A stretch of DNA of 64,000 bases from Aquabacter sp040755535 (GTDB taxonomy: Bacteria > Pseudomonadota > Alphaproteobacteria > Rhizobiales > Xanthobacteraceae): assembly GCA_040755535.1 (NCBI GenBank), contig JBFMAV010000008.1:1-64000 (forward strand), given 5' to 3'. Of this stretch, positions 6,316 to 14,741 are shown in pieces (position 1 is the first letter of the stretch; every line of letters starts with the position of its first letter). Below the pieces are notes generated by a model that saw nothing but the letters and a program-made list of their open reading frames with translations, ran no database searches and was not told where the DNA came from. Made by a program: the position numbers and the translations under genes.

Positions 6316-7923
6316 TCACGCGGCCCTCGCCATCGCCCGGACGACGTCGCCTTCATCTGGAACCCACGCTGCCGGTTCGATGATTGACGCCGCATGGATG
6401 GCGCACCGGATCGCATCCCGCGCCCTCATCGACCCTGCATCACTCACCGCGTTCGCGATCCGCATGGACACCACCCTCCGCATCAAGGCGTCTCCACGCT
6501 CGCGCGCGGCGTTCTCCTCGGGAGTGGGCGGCGGCGCGGGATGAAGAGGCGGGCATGGGCGAAGGAACTCCTCGTCCTCCTCCGTCGGCTCCCTGACCGC
6601 GATGCCGGTCACGTCGGCGACCCAATCGAGGACGCCGTCCCAGCCGACGTACTCGGGTTCGACGTCGTCGTCGATGTCGACGAGGGCGACTTCGGATTCC
6701 ACCCGTGCAAGGAGGTCCCCAGCGAGACCGCGCTTGACGAGCTCGTCCCAGGCCATCGACGGGATCGTTCCGACGCGTTCGTCCTCGAGAAGTTGTCGGA
6801 GGCCGGGCTTCTCCTCGTCGGAAGCGGCCTGGATGCCAAGCTTCCGCGCGAGGTGATGCGAGACCACCCCGAGCCGGACGCCTTTCATGGCTGCTGCGTA
6901 CTCGCCCCACAGTTCACGGCAACGTTTCCTGGATACACGATCCAGGCCAGGAACCTTCAAGTCCCTCATGACCCCCTTGGCTGCTATGGCGAAGGCATGG
7001 ACAGACGTGGAGCCGGTCTTCCGTCCCGCCTTGACCCACCCGTGGGCAAGCTCTGCGGCAATCTTGCCGCAGTATGTCGCCGCCTTCTGGGCATCGACGC
7101 ATTCCTGGACGTCCTGCGCCGACAGGGTACCGGACAAACCGGCCTTCGGCAGTCGCGCAAGGAAACGATCGATCAACAAGGTGCAGGCCGCGCGTGCGCG
7201 GTCGGTCTCACGGTGATCGAAGAGGACCAGGTAATGACCGTGGAGGCCCCAGCCGGTTGCCGGGGACCACGGGGCCTCGATAACACCCAAAATGCCCAGC
7301 AGACCCGCGCGCTCGGCCGGTCCCGTCCATCCGGCTCCTTGTCGAGCCTCCCGGAAAGCATCCTGGAATCCCGTCCGCATAGAAGCAAGCGACTGATCCC
7401 TGATCCTGCGGACAGTTGGAGTGACGAACCAAACGCTGCCGCCTCGCGCCACGCACGCCTGAACGGCGCGCGTCAGGCGCTCCTGGATTTCGAACGCACG
7501 ACGTGGTGCGCAGGTCGGGCAGAGAACTGCCGAGTCGCATCGATATGTGCCGGTCGTGTACGCGCGCTGCTCGGCAGAGAGGTGGATGCCAACGAGGCCG
7601 GTCTTCCTTCGACGTCCATCCGCATCGACCTCGTGTCCGGCGTACCCACATCCGCACACGGCCGGGCCATGCGTTCCGTCATCAGGACGAAGAAGCGCAG
7701 CGATGCCATGTCGAAGATCATGGCGGCCCTTCGTTGTCGTCAACGGGCAGTCAGGATCGATCTTCTCGCCCTCGCCCTCGCCCTCGCCCTCCCGCCTCTC
7801 CTGAGAGGGTGGGAGAAACGTAGCACCTCCACTGACAAGCGCCCCCCTTTCGGGGGGCCGGGCGGAGCCCTCCCACGGGTCGATGGCTTCCCCCGCGGGA
7901 AGCGCCAGGGCCATTGATCCCAT
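6316..7923 (-). CDS. rolling-circle replication initiator (HUH endonuclease, YxxK)
   Basis: With ATG 7923 the product has 535 residues. It carries a Cys cluster (C129, then LCPTCAPR with C135 and C138). It also has a beta motif WFVTPTVRR near 165, the HUH motif GWGLHGHYLVLF (H228, H230) and a catalytic Tyr/Lys pair in ATYCGKIAAEL (Y284, K287). These are the features of plasmid Rep proteins that nick a double-strand origin and start rolling-circle replication. The frame is open upstream to TTG 8175. ATG 7923 has a GGAAG site, and the shorter start leaves the two 11-bp repeats at 7944-7984 in the leader. A hexanucleotide repeat encodes an EGEGEGEG run at about 45-52. Confidence 0.85.
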   Translation of the reverse strand: MGSMALALPAGEAIDPWEGSARPPERGALVSGGATFLPPSQERREGEGEGEGEKIDPDCPLTTTKGRHDLRHGIAALLRPDDGTHGPAVCGCGYAGHEVDADGRRRKTGLVGIHLSAEQRAYTTGTYRCDSAVLCPTCAPRRAFEIQERLTRAVQACVARGGSVWFVTPTVRRIRDQSLASMRTGFQDAFREARQGAGWTGPAERAGLLGILGVIEAPWSPATGWGLHGHYLVLFDHRETDRARAACTLLIDRFLARLPKAGLSGTLSAQDVQECVDAQKAATYCGKIAAELAHGWVKAGRKTGSTSVHAFAIAAKGVMRDLKVPGLDRVSRKRCRELWGEYAAAMKGVRLGVVSHHLARKLGIQAASDEEKPGLRQLLEDERVGTIPSMAWDELVKRGLAGDLLARVESEVALVDIDDDVEPEYVGWDGVLDWVADVTGIAVREPTEEDEEFLRPCPPLHPAPPPTPEENAARERGDALMRRVVSMRIANAVSDAGSMRARDAIRCAIHAASIIEPAAWVPDEGDVVRAMARAA

Positions 7924-7943
7924 CTTCCCGGAAGTCGGAGCGT

Positions 7944-7984
7944 AATTGTTGACAAGAGCCGTTGCGGGGCTCAAATTGTTGACA
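7944..7984 (-). repeat. two copies of the dispersed 11-bp motif upstream of rep
   Basis: AATTGTTGACA occurs at 7944-7954 and 7974-7984, exactly 30 bp apart, directly upstream of the preferred rep start. They are inverted relative to the copies at 1097 and 6295. A partial copy (TGTCAACATT) is at 8071-8080. The position suggests autoregulation of rep or an origin. If the longer rep start is used, the motifs would instead be coding (both encode V-N-N). Confidence 0.6.
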
Positions 7985-8198
7985 GAATTCTTATGTGATC
8001 CTCTCCCTCCGGGTTCCGGAAGAGACAGATCACAAGGCACGGAACGGCGATTGACGCCGCGTGTATCCGCTGTCAACATTATCTCACCCTTGATGACACC
8101 CCCGCGAGCGCCTGGCAGCGCAAAGACCGGGGGTGTTCGTCTTTCAAGGGTTCGGGTGATTTCTGTCGGCGTCAAGATGGGATGATATCAACCACCCC

Positions 8199-8256
8199 CC
8201 GGACCTTTGGTCCGGCTCCGGCCCCCCAGGGGGCCTCACGCCCCTCGCGGGGGCGA
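8199..8256. terminator. cluster of three tandem GC-rich hairpins between integrase and rep
   Basis: Three consecutive inverted repeats occur here: CCGGACC/GGTCCGG with a TTT loop (8199-8215), GGCCCCC/GGGGGCC (8220-8235), and a CGCCCC/GGGGCG stem at about 8239-8256. They lie 3' of the integrase gene, so termination is possible, but no T-tract follows. Tandem stems in a rolling-circle element could also be a single- or double-strand origin. Confidence 0.5.
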
Positions 8257-8315
8257 CGTCGAGACGCCCGGCTCGCGCCGGCTACGCCGACGCTCCCCGG
8301 TCGCGATCTATTCCG

Positions 8316-9893
8316 TCAGATCGAGTCGGTTTTCGTGACGGACGACAAATCGATGTCGGGCAACTTCTCGATCTCCCGAAGCAGCGCCATCGCCTTGTGG
8401 TCCCCGTAGGACTCGCCTGCGGTCGAGGGGGTATGTCCCTGGAGATAATCGGCGGCATCGCCCCGTAAGTCGCAGTCCCGCGAGAGCGTCTTGAAGCGGT
8501 GCCGCCACGCATGATTGGGCTGAATGCGGGGATCGTTGATTCCGACGTCCTGTCGCACCCACATCGAGAGATGTTGTCCAACCCGTTCCGGGGGAGGGGT
8601 GGTGCCACCACGATGGATTTGCATTTCAAGGAATAGAGGGCCGGGCGGTCTGTCCCGGACCCACCGAATGAATCCCTGTCGGATGATGGAGGGGTGCAAG
8701 GGGACCCAGCGCGCACGATCCGTCTTCGTCGTCCCCGCTTCGGGGGTGATATGGATCAGGTAAATTCCGGCACGGTTCTGGACGTCCTCGCGCCGAAGCT
8801 GCGCGATCTCGCCGACGCGAGCGCCAGTGAAAGCGCAGAGCCATGGAACCCAGCGCCGGGCGGCCCTGTAATGGGCGCTCAAGCCGGACGGAGGTGCCTC
8901 CATGGATGCAACAAGGATTCGCCGGGCCTCGTCATCGGTGAACCCCTTCTCGCGCGTTCTCGGTGTCTTGCGGACCTTGATAGAGAGGTCCGCCGCCGGG
9001 TTCGCTGGCATGCGGCCGTTCATGACCGCCCACGCGCACACGGACTTCAAGGACGCGAGATAGGCATCGCGGATCGTTCTCGAACTGAGACCGCGCGCGA
9101 CGAGTCGGTCCTTCCACTGGACAACCCATTCACGGGTCATACCGCCGATGTCGGGAACTTCCTCGGCGATGTCGGCGAAGATAGGTCGCCACCTCTTCAC
9201 GGTGCGCGGTTTCAATGCGGCCTCGGCCGCGTAGGCGTCGAACACAGCGAGCGGAGAGGATCGCCCACGGGCCTTCCGTCTGCTCCCGGGGACGTCCAGG
9301 GCCGGGAAGCGGTTTCCGTTCGGATCAGGCCGATAATCGCCTTCCACCATTCTCGCGAGATGCTCGCGGGCTTGCAGGACGGCCTTGTCGACGGCCACCC
9401 CAAGCTTCGCACGGCTATCGGGATCGAGAAGGAGGCCATGCTGGGAAAGCCATCCTTCAACCCGCTTCGCGTTCCGTCCGGTACGAAGGCGTTCGATCAT
9501 CGCTCGCGCCGCGTCGGTGTCAGCGGGCACGATCCGCGCCTTGCCCGTCCCCAAAAATGCTTGGTCCATCATGAGGGTGGAGACGCGGACGGGAACCCGG
9601 TCGGGGTCATCACCGTGTGTCTCGATCATCTCCCGGTAGATCGCTCCAGCGATGGATTCCACCTGTCGATGAGACAAGGCCTGGGCCCCTTCCGCGAGCC
9701 GGCGCCATCGCTCCTCGACCTCGGCGGTCACCCTGGCGTGGGCGACGCGCGCCTCGGCAGGGTCACGGGTTCTCAGGCTGATCTTCTCCTCGGTCTTCCC
9801 GACGAGCTCGCGGAGATGCTTCGGAACGCCCTTCCGAAACCACCAAATTCCGGTCAAGGGATGACGGACGGGACGGGCCATTACGAGAACCAT
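8316..9893 (-). CDS. int: tyrosine recombinase / integrase
   Basis: With ATG 9893 the protein has 525 residues. An N-terminal segment (PVRHPLTGIWWFRKGVPKHL) is typical of DUF6538-type integrases. A core-binding SAM-like region lies at about 210-300. The catalytic residues are visible: R359 in FTGARVGEIAQL, H461 and R464 in HAWRHRFK, H487 in LQGH and Y496 in GESYGDHK. It should insert and excise the element at tRNA-Thr, which lies 79 bases upstream. AAAGGGG precedes the ATG at about 8 bases; a TTG at 9914 would add 7 residues. The right arm-type sites overlap this leader, which suggests the integrase represses its own expression. Confidence 0.93.
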   Translation of the reverse strand: MVLVMARPVRHPLTGIWWFRKGVPKHLRELVGKTEEKISLRTRDPAEARVAHARVTAEVEERWRRLAEGAQALSHRQVESIAGAIYREMIETHGDDPDRVPVRVSTLMMDQAFLGTGKARIVPADTDAARAMIERLRTGRNAKRVEGWLSQHGLLLDPDSRAKLGVAVDKAVLQAREHLARMVEGDYRPDPNGNRFPALDVPGSRRKARGRSSPLAVFDAYAAEAALKPRTVKRWRPIFADIAEEVPDIGGMTREWVVQWKDRLVARGLSSRTIRDAYLASLKSVCAWAVMNGRMPANPAADLSIKVRKTPRTREKGFTDDEARRILVASMEAPPSGLSAHYRAARRWVPWLCAFTGARVGEIAQLRREDVQNRAGIYLIHITPEAGTTKTDRARWVPLHPSIIRQGFIRWVRDRPPGPLFLEMQIHRGGTTPPPERVGQHLSMWVRQDVGINDPRIQPNHAWRHRFKTLSRDCDLRGDAADYLQGHTPSTAGESYGDHKAMALLREIEKLPDIDLSSVTKTDSI

Positions 9894-9918
9894 TGTACCA
9901 CCCCTTTGTACCAATGGG
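9894..9918 (+). promoter_or_regulatory. right arm-type integrase sites (paired TGTACCA)
   Basis: TGTACCA occurs at 9894-9900 and 9907-9913, 13 bp apart, the same orientation and spacing as at the left end (1058-1077). CTTTGTACCAATGGG at 9904-9918 is identical to 1055-1069. The sites lie over the int ribosome-binding region. Confidence 0.6.
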
Positions 9919-9971
9919 GCGGCTGGAAACCCTTATAGCTCAGGAGATTGAGCGTTTTCAACGGTTGATGA

Positions 9972-10046
<75 letters not shown>

Positions 10047-10395
10047 GTCCGGGGCGCGCCTGGTGTCGAAGCACGGGCGCCGAGCGGTGCGTGGGCGGGA
10101 GCCGTGGCAAGGCCGGGCGCGTCAGGAGCGCGAACGGCGGGTGACCCCGCCGCGAGTGGGCCGTCTCTGCCACAAGCCGGCGGAGGGTGCAAGCCTCCGC
10201 GCGCGGGTTCCGCAAAATCCGGCGCGCTTCTCCACCGCCGGCGGCGCAAGAGAGTGGCCGGTGCGGCTCCGCTGCCGCTTTAAGGGGCTCGGCCTGCTGC
10301 AATGCGCCGTTTTTTTGCGCCTGCACACCGCTTGAGCGGCGCAGCGCAGGGGGCTAGCCTCTCTTGCAAGAACAACGAGGGGTGAGCGGGGCTTC
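10047..10395. other. intergenic region upstream of the polyamine transporter operon
   Basis: It holds the promoter side of tRNA-Thr (minus) and of the plus-strand ABC importer operon. No conserved small gene or riboswitch is recognised. GAGGGG at 10378-10383 lies 12 bases before the ATG of the ATPase gene. Confidence 0.4.
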
Positions 10396-11556
10396 ATGAC
10401 CAAAGTCCGGACGCAGACCATCGGCGCCGTGCGGCGCACCTTCGCGCCCTGGAACGATCCAACGGCGACACCGCTCATCCGGTTCGAGAATGTGGTCAAA
10501 CGGTTCGGCGCCTTCACCGCCGTCGACCATGTCTCCATCGACATCTATGAGCGCGAATTCTTCGCGCTGCTCGGCCCCTCCGGCTGCGGCAAGACCACGC
10601 TGATGCGCATGCTGGCCGGCTTCGAGGAGCCGACCGAGGGGCGCATCACGCTCGCGGGGCAGGATCTGACCGGCGTGCCGCCCTATGAGCGGCCGGTGAA
10701 CATGATGTTCCAGTCCTACGCGCTCTTTCCCCATATGAGCGTCGCCGACAATATCGCCTTCGGCCCCCGCCAGGCGGGCATGTCGAAGGGGGAGGTCGCC
10801 GCCCGCGTCGAGGAGATGCTGGCGCTGGTGAAGCTCCAGGCCTTCGCCAAGCGCAAGCCGCACCAATTGTCGGGCGGCCAGCGCCAGCGCGTGGCGCTGG
10901 CCCGCGCGGTGGCCAACCGGCCGAAGGTTCTGCTGCTGGACGAGCCGCTGGGCGCGCTGGACAAGAAGCTGCGCGAGGAAACCCAGTTCGAGCTGATGGA
11001 CCTCCAGCAGAGCCTCGGCATGACCTTCCTGATCGTCACCCACGACCAGGAAGAGGCCATGACGGTGGCCGACCGCATCGCGGTGATGAACAACGGCGTG
11101 CTGGTGCAGGTGGACCCGCCCGCCGCCATCTATGAGCAGCCGGCCACCAAATATGTGGCGGACTTCATCGGCGACGTGAACATCATCCCCTGCAAGGTGG
11201 AAGGCTGCTTTGGCACCGATCTGCGGCTGACGACGCCGCTCACCCCCCATCCGCTCCAGGTGACCCATTCGGGCGAGCAGAAGGTGGGCGACGAGGTCGT
11301 GCTCGCCATCCGCCCGGAAAAGCTGCGCATCTCGCTGGACGCGCCGGACGCCGCCGCCGGCAATTGCTTTTCCGGCACCATCTGGGACATCGGCTATCTG
11401 GGCGATCTCTCCGTCTATCATGTGGAACTGCCCTGCGGGACGCGCATCAAGGTGTCCCAGCCCAATCTCTCGCGCGTCGTGGAACGCCCCATCACCTGGG
11501 ACGACAAGGTCTATGTCACCTTCACGCCGCATGCCGGCGTGGTCCTGAGCAATTAG
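10396..11556 (+). CDS. potG: polyamine-type ABC importer, ATP-binding protein (PotA/PotG family)
   Basis: The 386-residue ATPase energises uptake of putrescine/spermidine-like solutes. It shows Walker A GPSGCGKTT, the Q-loop in MMFQSYALFPHM, the signature LSGGQRQRVALARA, Walker B VLLLDEPLGALD and the H-loop VTHDQEEA. A C-terminal TOBE-type regulatory domain (about 290-380) contains RPEKLRIS. It heads an operon with two permeases: the first permease starts 12 bases downstream. No periplasmic binding protein gene lies next to it, so PotF must be encoded elsewhere. Substrate assignment is by family and is not certain. Confidence 0.88.
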   Translation: MTKVRTQTIGAVRRTFAPWNDPTATPLIRFENVVKRFGAFTAVDHVSIDIYEREFFALLGPSGCGKTTLMRMLAGFEEPTEGRITLAGQDLTGVPPYERPVNMMFQSYALFPHMSVADNIAFGPRQAGMSKGEVAARVEEMLALVKLQAFAKRKPHQLSGGQRQRVALARAVANRPKVLLLDEPLGALDKKLREETQFELMDLQQSLGMTFLIVTHDQEEAMTVADRIAVMNNGVLVQVDPPAAIYEQPATKYVADFIGDVNIIPCKVEGCFGTDLRLTTPLTPHPLQVTHSGEQKVGDEVVLAIRPEKLRISLDAPDAAAGNCFSGTIWDIGYLGDLSVYHVELPCGTRIKVSQPNLSRVVERPITWDDKVYVTFTPHAGVVLSN

Positions 11557-11567
11557 GGGGACGCGCC

Positions 11568-12485
11568 ATGGCCCTTCCCGGATCAAGAGGCATCGGCCGG
11601 CGGCTCGTCATCGCCATTCCGTTCCTCTGGCTGCTGCTGCTGTTCCTCGTGCCGTTCGTGATCGTGCTGAAGATCAGCCTGTCGCAGGACGTGATCGCCC
11701 AGCCGCCCTATACGCCGCTGCTGGACCTCGCGCAGGGCTGGGCCGGGATCAAGGATTTCCTCTCCCAGCTCAATTTCGACAATTATTTCTATGTGCTGGA
11801 CTTCAATAACGAGTTCATCAACGCCTACGGCTCCAGCCTCATCATCGCGGGCATCTCCACCCTGCTCTTGCTGCTGGTAGGCTATCCCATCGCCTATGCC
11901 ATGGCCCGCGCGCCGCGCGCGATCCAGCCGACGCTGGTGATGATGGTCATCCTGCCGTTCTGGACCTCGTTCCTGATCCGCGTCTATGCCTGGATTGGCA
12001 TCCTCTCCCAGGACGGACTGCTCAACCAGGCGCTCACCGCGCTCGGCCTCATCGACACGCCGCTGGAAATCCTCAACACCGATCTCGCGGTCTATATCGG
12101 CATCGTCTATTCCTATCTGCCCTTCATGGTGCTGCCGCTTTATTCCGCGCTGGAGAAGCTCGACGGCACGCTGCTGGAGGCGGCGGAAGACCTCGGCTGC
12201 CCGCCCATGAAGGCCTTCTGGCTGGTCACCTTCCCGCTCTCCCTGCCGGGAGTGGCGGCGGGCGCGCTGCTCTGCTTCATCCCGGCGGTGGGCGAGTTCG
12301 TCATTCCCGATCTTCTGGGCGGCTCCGACACGCTGATGATCGGCAAGTCGCTCTGGACCGAGTTCACCGTGAACCGCTCCTGGACCGCCTCCTCGGCGGT
12401 GGCGGTTCTGCTGCTCATCGTGCTGGTGGTGCCCATCGTCATCTACCAGAACATCCAGGCACGCCAGCTGGAGGCGGGAAAATGA
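11568..12485 (+). CDS. potH: polyamine-type ABC importer, permease 1
   Basis: The 305-residue inner-membrane permease has about six hydrophobic segments, the first at about 12-32 (LVIAIPFLWLLLLFLVPFVIV). The BPD-transport EAA loop is EAAEDLGCPPMKAFWLVTFPLSLPG. The order of segments matches PotB/PotH proteins. ATG 11568 follows the ATPase stop by 11 bases, and its stop overlaps the next gene's start (ATGA). It forms the translocation path with the next protein. Confidence 0.88.
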   Translation: MALPGSRGIGRRLVIAIPFLWLLLLFLVPFVIVLKISLSQDVIAQPPYTPLLDLAQGWAGIKDFLSQLNFDNYFYVLDFNNEFINAYGSSLIIAGISTLLLLLVGYPIAYAMARAPRAIQPTLVMMVILPFWTSFLIRVYAWIGILSQDGLLNQALTALGLIDTPLEILNTDLAVYIGIVYSYLPFMVLPLYSALEKLDGTLLEAAEDLGCPPMKAFWLVTFPLSLPGVAAGALLCFIPAVGEFVIPDLLGGSDTLMIGKSLWTEFTVNRSWTASSAVAVLLLIVLVVPIVIYQNIQARQLEAGK

Positions 12486-13297
12486 ATCGCGGCCCCACCT
12501 GGTTCAATGTCACCTCGCTGGTCCTGGGATTTGCCTTTCTCTACATCCCGATCCTGCTGCTCATCATCTATTCCTTCAACGGCTCGCGGCTCGTCACCAT
12601 CTGGGGCGGCTTCTCCGTGGAATGGTATGTGGCGCTGGTGAACGACGACCAGTTGCTCGACGCGGTCTGGGTGACGCTGCGCGTCGCGGCCCTCTCCTCG
12701 GCGGTCGCCACCGTGCTCGGGACCATGGCGGCGCTGGCGCTCACCCGCTACGGCCGCTTCACCGGCCGCTCGCTGTTCTCGGGCATGACCTATGCGCCGC
12801 TCGTCATGCCGGAGGTCATCACCGGCCTGTCGCTGCTGCTGCTGTTCGTGGCCATCGGCTTCGAGCGCGGCTATTGGACCATCGTGCTCGCCCACACCAC
12901 CTTCACCATGTGCTTCGTGGCGGTGGTGGTGCAATCGCGCCTCGTCACCTTCGACCGCTCGCTGGAGGAGGCCGCGCTCGATCTCGGCTGCTCGCCGGCC
13001 AAGACCTTCTTCATCATCACCTTGCCGCTGATCCTGCCGGCGGTGGTCTCCGGCTTCATGCTGGCCTTCACCCTCTCCATGGACGATCTGGTCATCGCCT
13101 CCTTCACCACCGGGCCGGGGGCGACCACGCTGCCCATGCGCATCTATTCCCAGGTCCGCATGGGCGTGACGCCGGAAATCAACGCCATCTGCACGGTGAT
13201 GATCGGCTTCATCGCCATCATCGTCCTCATCGCCTCCATCGCCACCAAACACCAGGAAACCGTCCGCCGCCGCGAGGAGCAGGCGGCGGCGCGCTGA
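12482..13297 (+). CDS. potI: polyamine-type ABC importer, permease 2
   Basis: The 271-residue permease belongs to the PotC/PotI family. The first membrane segment is at about 10-32 (LVLGFAFLYIPILLLIIYSF). The EAA loop is EEAALDLGCSPAKTFFIITLPLILP. Near the C-terminus MDDLVIASFTTGPGATTLPM is typical of polyamine permeases. It overlaps the upstream permease by 4 bases and ends the operon. Confidence 0.88.
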   Translation: MNRGPTWFNVTSLVLGFAFLYIPILLLIIYSFNGSRLVTIWGGFSVEWYVALVNDDQLLDAVWVTLRVAALSSAVATVLGTMAALALTRYGRFTGRSLFSGMTYAPLVMPEVITGLSLLLLFVAIGFERGYWTIVLAHTTFTMCFVAVVVQSRLVTFDRSLEEAALDLGCSPAKTFFIITLPLILPAVVSGFMLAFTLSMDDLVIASFTTGPGATTLPMRIYSQVRMGVTPEINAICTVMIGFIAIIVLIASIATKHQETVRRREEQAAAR

Positions 13298-13349
13298 GGG
13301 GGATAGCTTTACAGGTTGCGAGGGGGCGACGAGCGAATGTCTGGCGGCA

Positions 13350-13799
13350 TCAGTCGGAATGTGCGGGAAGCCCACCTTGGGCCAAAGGGTCTGGGCGCGG
13401 CGGTAGGAGCTGGTCCAAGGTCACCTGCCCGAACCGCTCCAGGAGCAATTCTTCCGCCCGGCGCAGGGTGCCGGAAAGCGCCAGGCCGACCTGCATCTCG
13501 ATCCGGCACTCCGGATGGTCGCTCCGGGAGCCGATGGCGAACAGCGTTGGCCGGTCAAGGGCGTCATACACGTTGAGCAGCGTGATCTGTTGGAGCGGAA
13601 TGGCGAGCGTCCAGCCGCCGCCATGGCCCTTGCCGGACTGGACATAGCCGGCCCGGCGCAGCCCCGCCATGGTCCTGCGGAACACGGCGGGATGGGTGCC
13701 CATGCTTCGCGCCAGAATTTCCGAGGTTACCGGCCCATCCTTCTGCGCCATATGCAGGAGCACATGGACGACGTCCGATATGCGTGTGTCCTTATTCAT
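13350..13799 (-). CDS. Rrf2-family transcriptional regulator without Fe-S cysteines
   Basis: The product has 149 residues from ATG 13799 (an in-frame ATG at 13844 is possible). A winged helix-turn-helix at about 5-65 includes TSEILARSMGTHPAVFRRTMAGLRRAGYV and the wing GKGHGGGWTLA. Only one cysteine is present (HPECR), so it lacks the three-Cys Fe-S ligand set of IscR/NsrR and resembles the YwnA-type branch. It is divergent from a methyltransferase gene. The shared promoter region holds a perfect palindrome at 13835-13857 that is a likely operator for this protein. Confidence 0.85.
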   Translation of the reverse strand: MNKDTRISDVVHVLLHMAQKDGPVTSEILARSMGTHPAVFRRTMAGLRRAGYVQSGKGHGGGWTLAIPLQQITLLNVYDALDRPTLFAIGSRSDHPECRIEMQVGLALSGTLRRAEELLLERFGQVTLDQLLPPRPDPLAQGGLPAHSD

Positions 13800-13834
13800 C
13801 GCCGACCTCGGCCCGACGTCCCAAATGTCCGTTT

Positions 13835-13857
13835 CACGTATCATACATTGATACGTG
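13835..13857. promoter_or_regulatory. palindromic operator, likely Rrf2 site
   Basis: CACGTATCA (13835-13843) and TGATACGTG (13849-13857) form a perfect 9-bp inverted repeat with a 5-base spacer, placed between the divergent regulator and methyltransferase genes. The size and placement fit a dimeric Rrf2 operator. Confidence 0.6.
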
Positions 13858-13866
13858 AGTTTCGGT

Positions 13867-13899
13867 CATGTTATGTATCTCCATCTGAAACATAACATG
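13867..13899. promoter_or_regulatory. second inverted repeat before the methyltransferase gene
   Basis: CATGTTATG (13867-13875) and CATAACATG (13891-13899) form a 9-bp perfect inverted repeat ending 7 bases before the ATG. It could be an mRNA hairpin over the ribosome-binding region or a second regulator site. Confidence 0.45.
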
Positions 13900-13906
13900 G
13901 CCTCCC

Positions 13907-14593
13907 ATGGATCGTCACCTCACGCTCTTCCTCGATCCTGCATTGGTACGCTCCTATGTCGTCGACGCACCGCGCAAAGTTCCGGGTCTCAACGACTTGC
14001 ACATGATGACGACGCTGCTTCTTGAGGAGCGTGCGCCTGGTCCTGCGCACATTCTGGTGGTGGGGGCGGGCGGCGGTCTGGAGATCCGTGCCATGGCGGG
14101 CGTGCGACCGGACTGGAGATTTACCGGCGTCGATCCCTCACCCGCGATGCTAGACATCGCGCGGCAGACAACCGCCGATGTCGCCGAGCGGACGGACCTC
14201 CGTCTCGGCACGGCCCAGGACGCTCCCCTCGGTCCCTTCGACGGAGCGGTGTGTCTGCTTACACTTCATTTCCTTGACCGGCGTGAGCGCCTGCAAACCC
14301 TTCAGGGCATCCGCAGCCGACTGAAACCGGGCGCCGTATTCGTTGCGGCTCATCATGTTTCGGTGGGAGGAGAGGCGGAAGTCTGGCTGCACCGTTCAGC
14401 GGTTTTCGCCAGACACCTTGGTGCCAGCGCGCCGCCGGCTGCATCTTCGGCCAAGGCGATGGCAGACCGCCTTCCCTTGCTCTCGCCGAAAGATGAGGAA
14501 GAGTGTTTCCGGGAAGGCGGATTCCAGACACCTGCGCTGTTCTACGCCGCCTTGTCGTTCCGCGGTTGGGTCATGATCGCCGCCGCGTCGTAA
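13907..14593 (+). CDS. class I SAM-dependent methyltransferase
   Basis: The 228-residue protein has motif I ILVVGAGGGLEIRAMA (about 49-64), an acidic residue at the end of strand 2 in FTGVDPSPAMLDIAR, and later DGAVCLLTLHFLDRRERLQTLQGI typical of methyltransferase motifs. The closest pattern is the small-molecule methyltransferase group; the substrate cannot be told. It is divergent from the Rrf2 gene and likely controlled by it. No strong Shine-Dalgarno is seen before ATG 13907. Confidence 0.85.
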   Translation: MDRHLTLFLDPALVRSYVVDAPRKVPGLNDLHMMTTLLLEERAPGPAHILVVGAGGGLEIRAMAGVRPDWRFTGVDPSPAMLDIARQTTADVAERTDLRLGTAQDAPLGPFDGAVCLLTLHFLDRRERLQTLQGIRSRLKPGAVFVAAHHVSVGGEAEVWLHRSAVFARHLGASAPPAASSAKAMADRLPLLSPKDEEECFREGGFQTPALFYAALSFRGWVMIAAAS

Positions 14594-14741
14594 TGCGCAT
14601 GTGAGCAAGCGCGTGCGCTTATGGGGACCGGGGCCGCGATGGAAAATCGCCTTTCCACGGCATGTCCCAGGGCTCGCCAATCCGGACACGTCCGTTTACA
14701 GTCCGCCCCCTTTAGCAGCGGTGCGGACGTATTTCGGTATC

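Noticed and set aside
7944..7984. TTGACA hexamers as sigma-70 -35 boxes
   Set aside because: The spacing to any TATAAT-like sequence is poor, the orientation points away from rep, and the whole 11-mer recurs elsewhere. A repeated binding motif explains it better.
13831..13843. GTTTCACGTATCA as a second parS
   Set aside because: Only the left half matches parS; the sequence is part of a different palindrome in an Rrf2 promoter.
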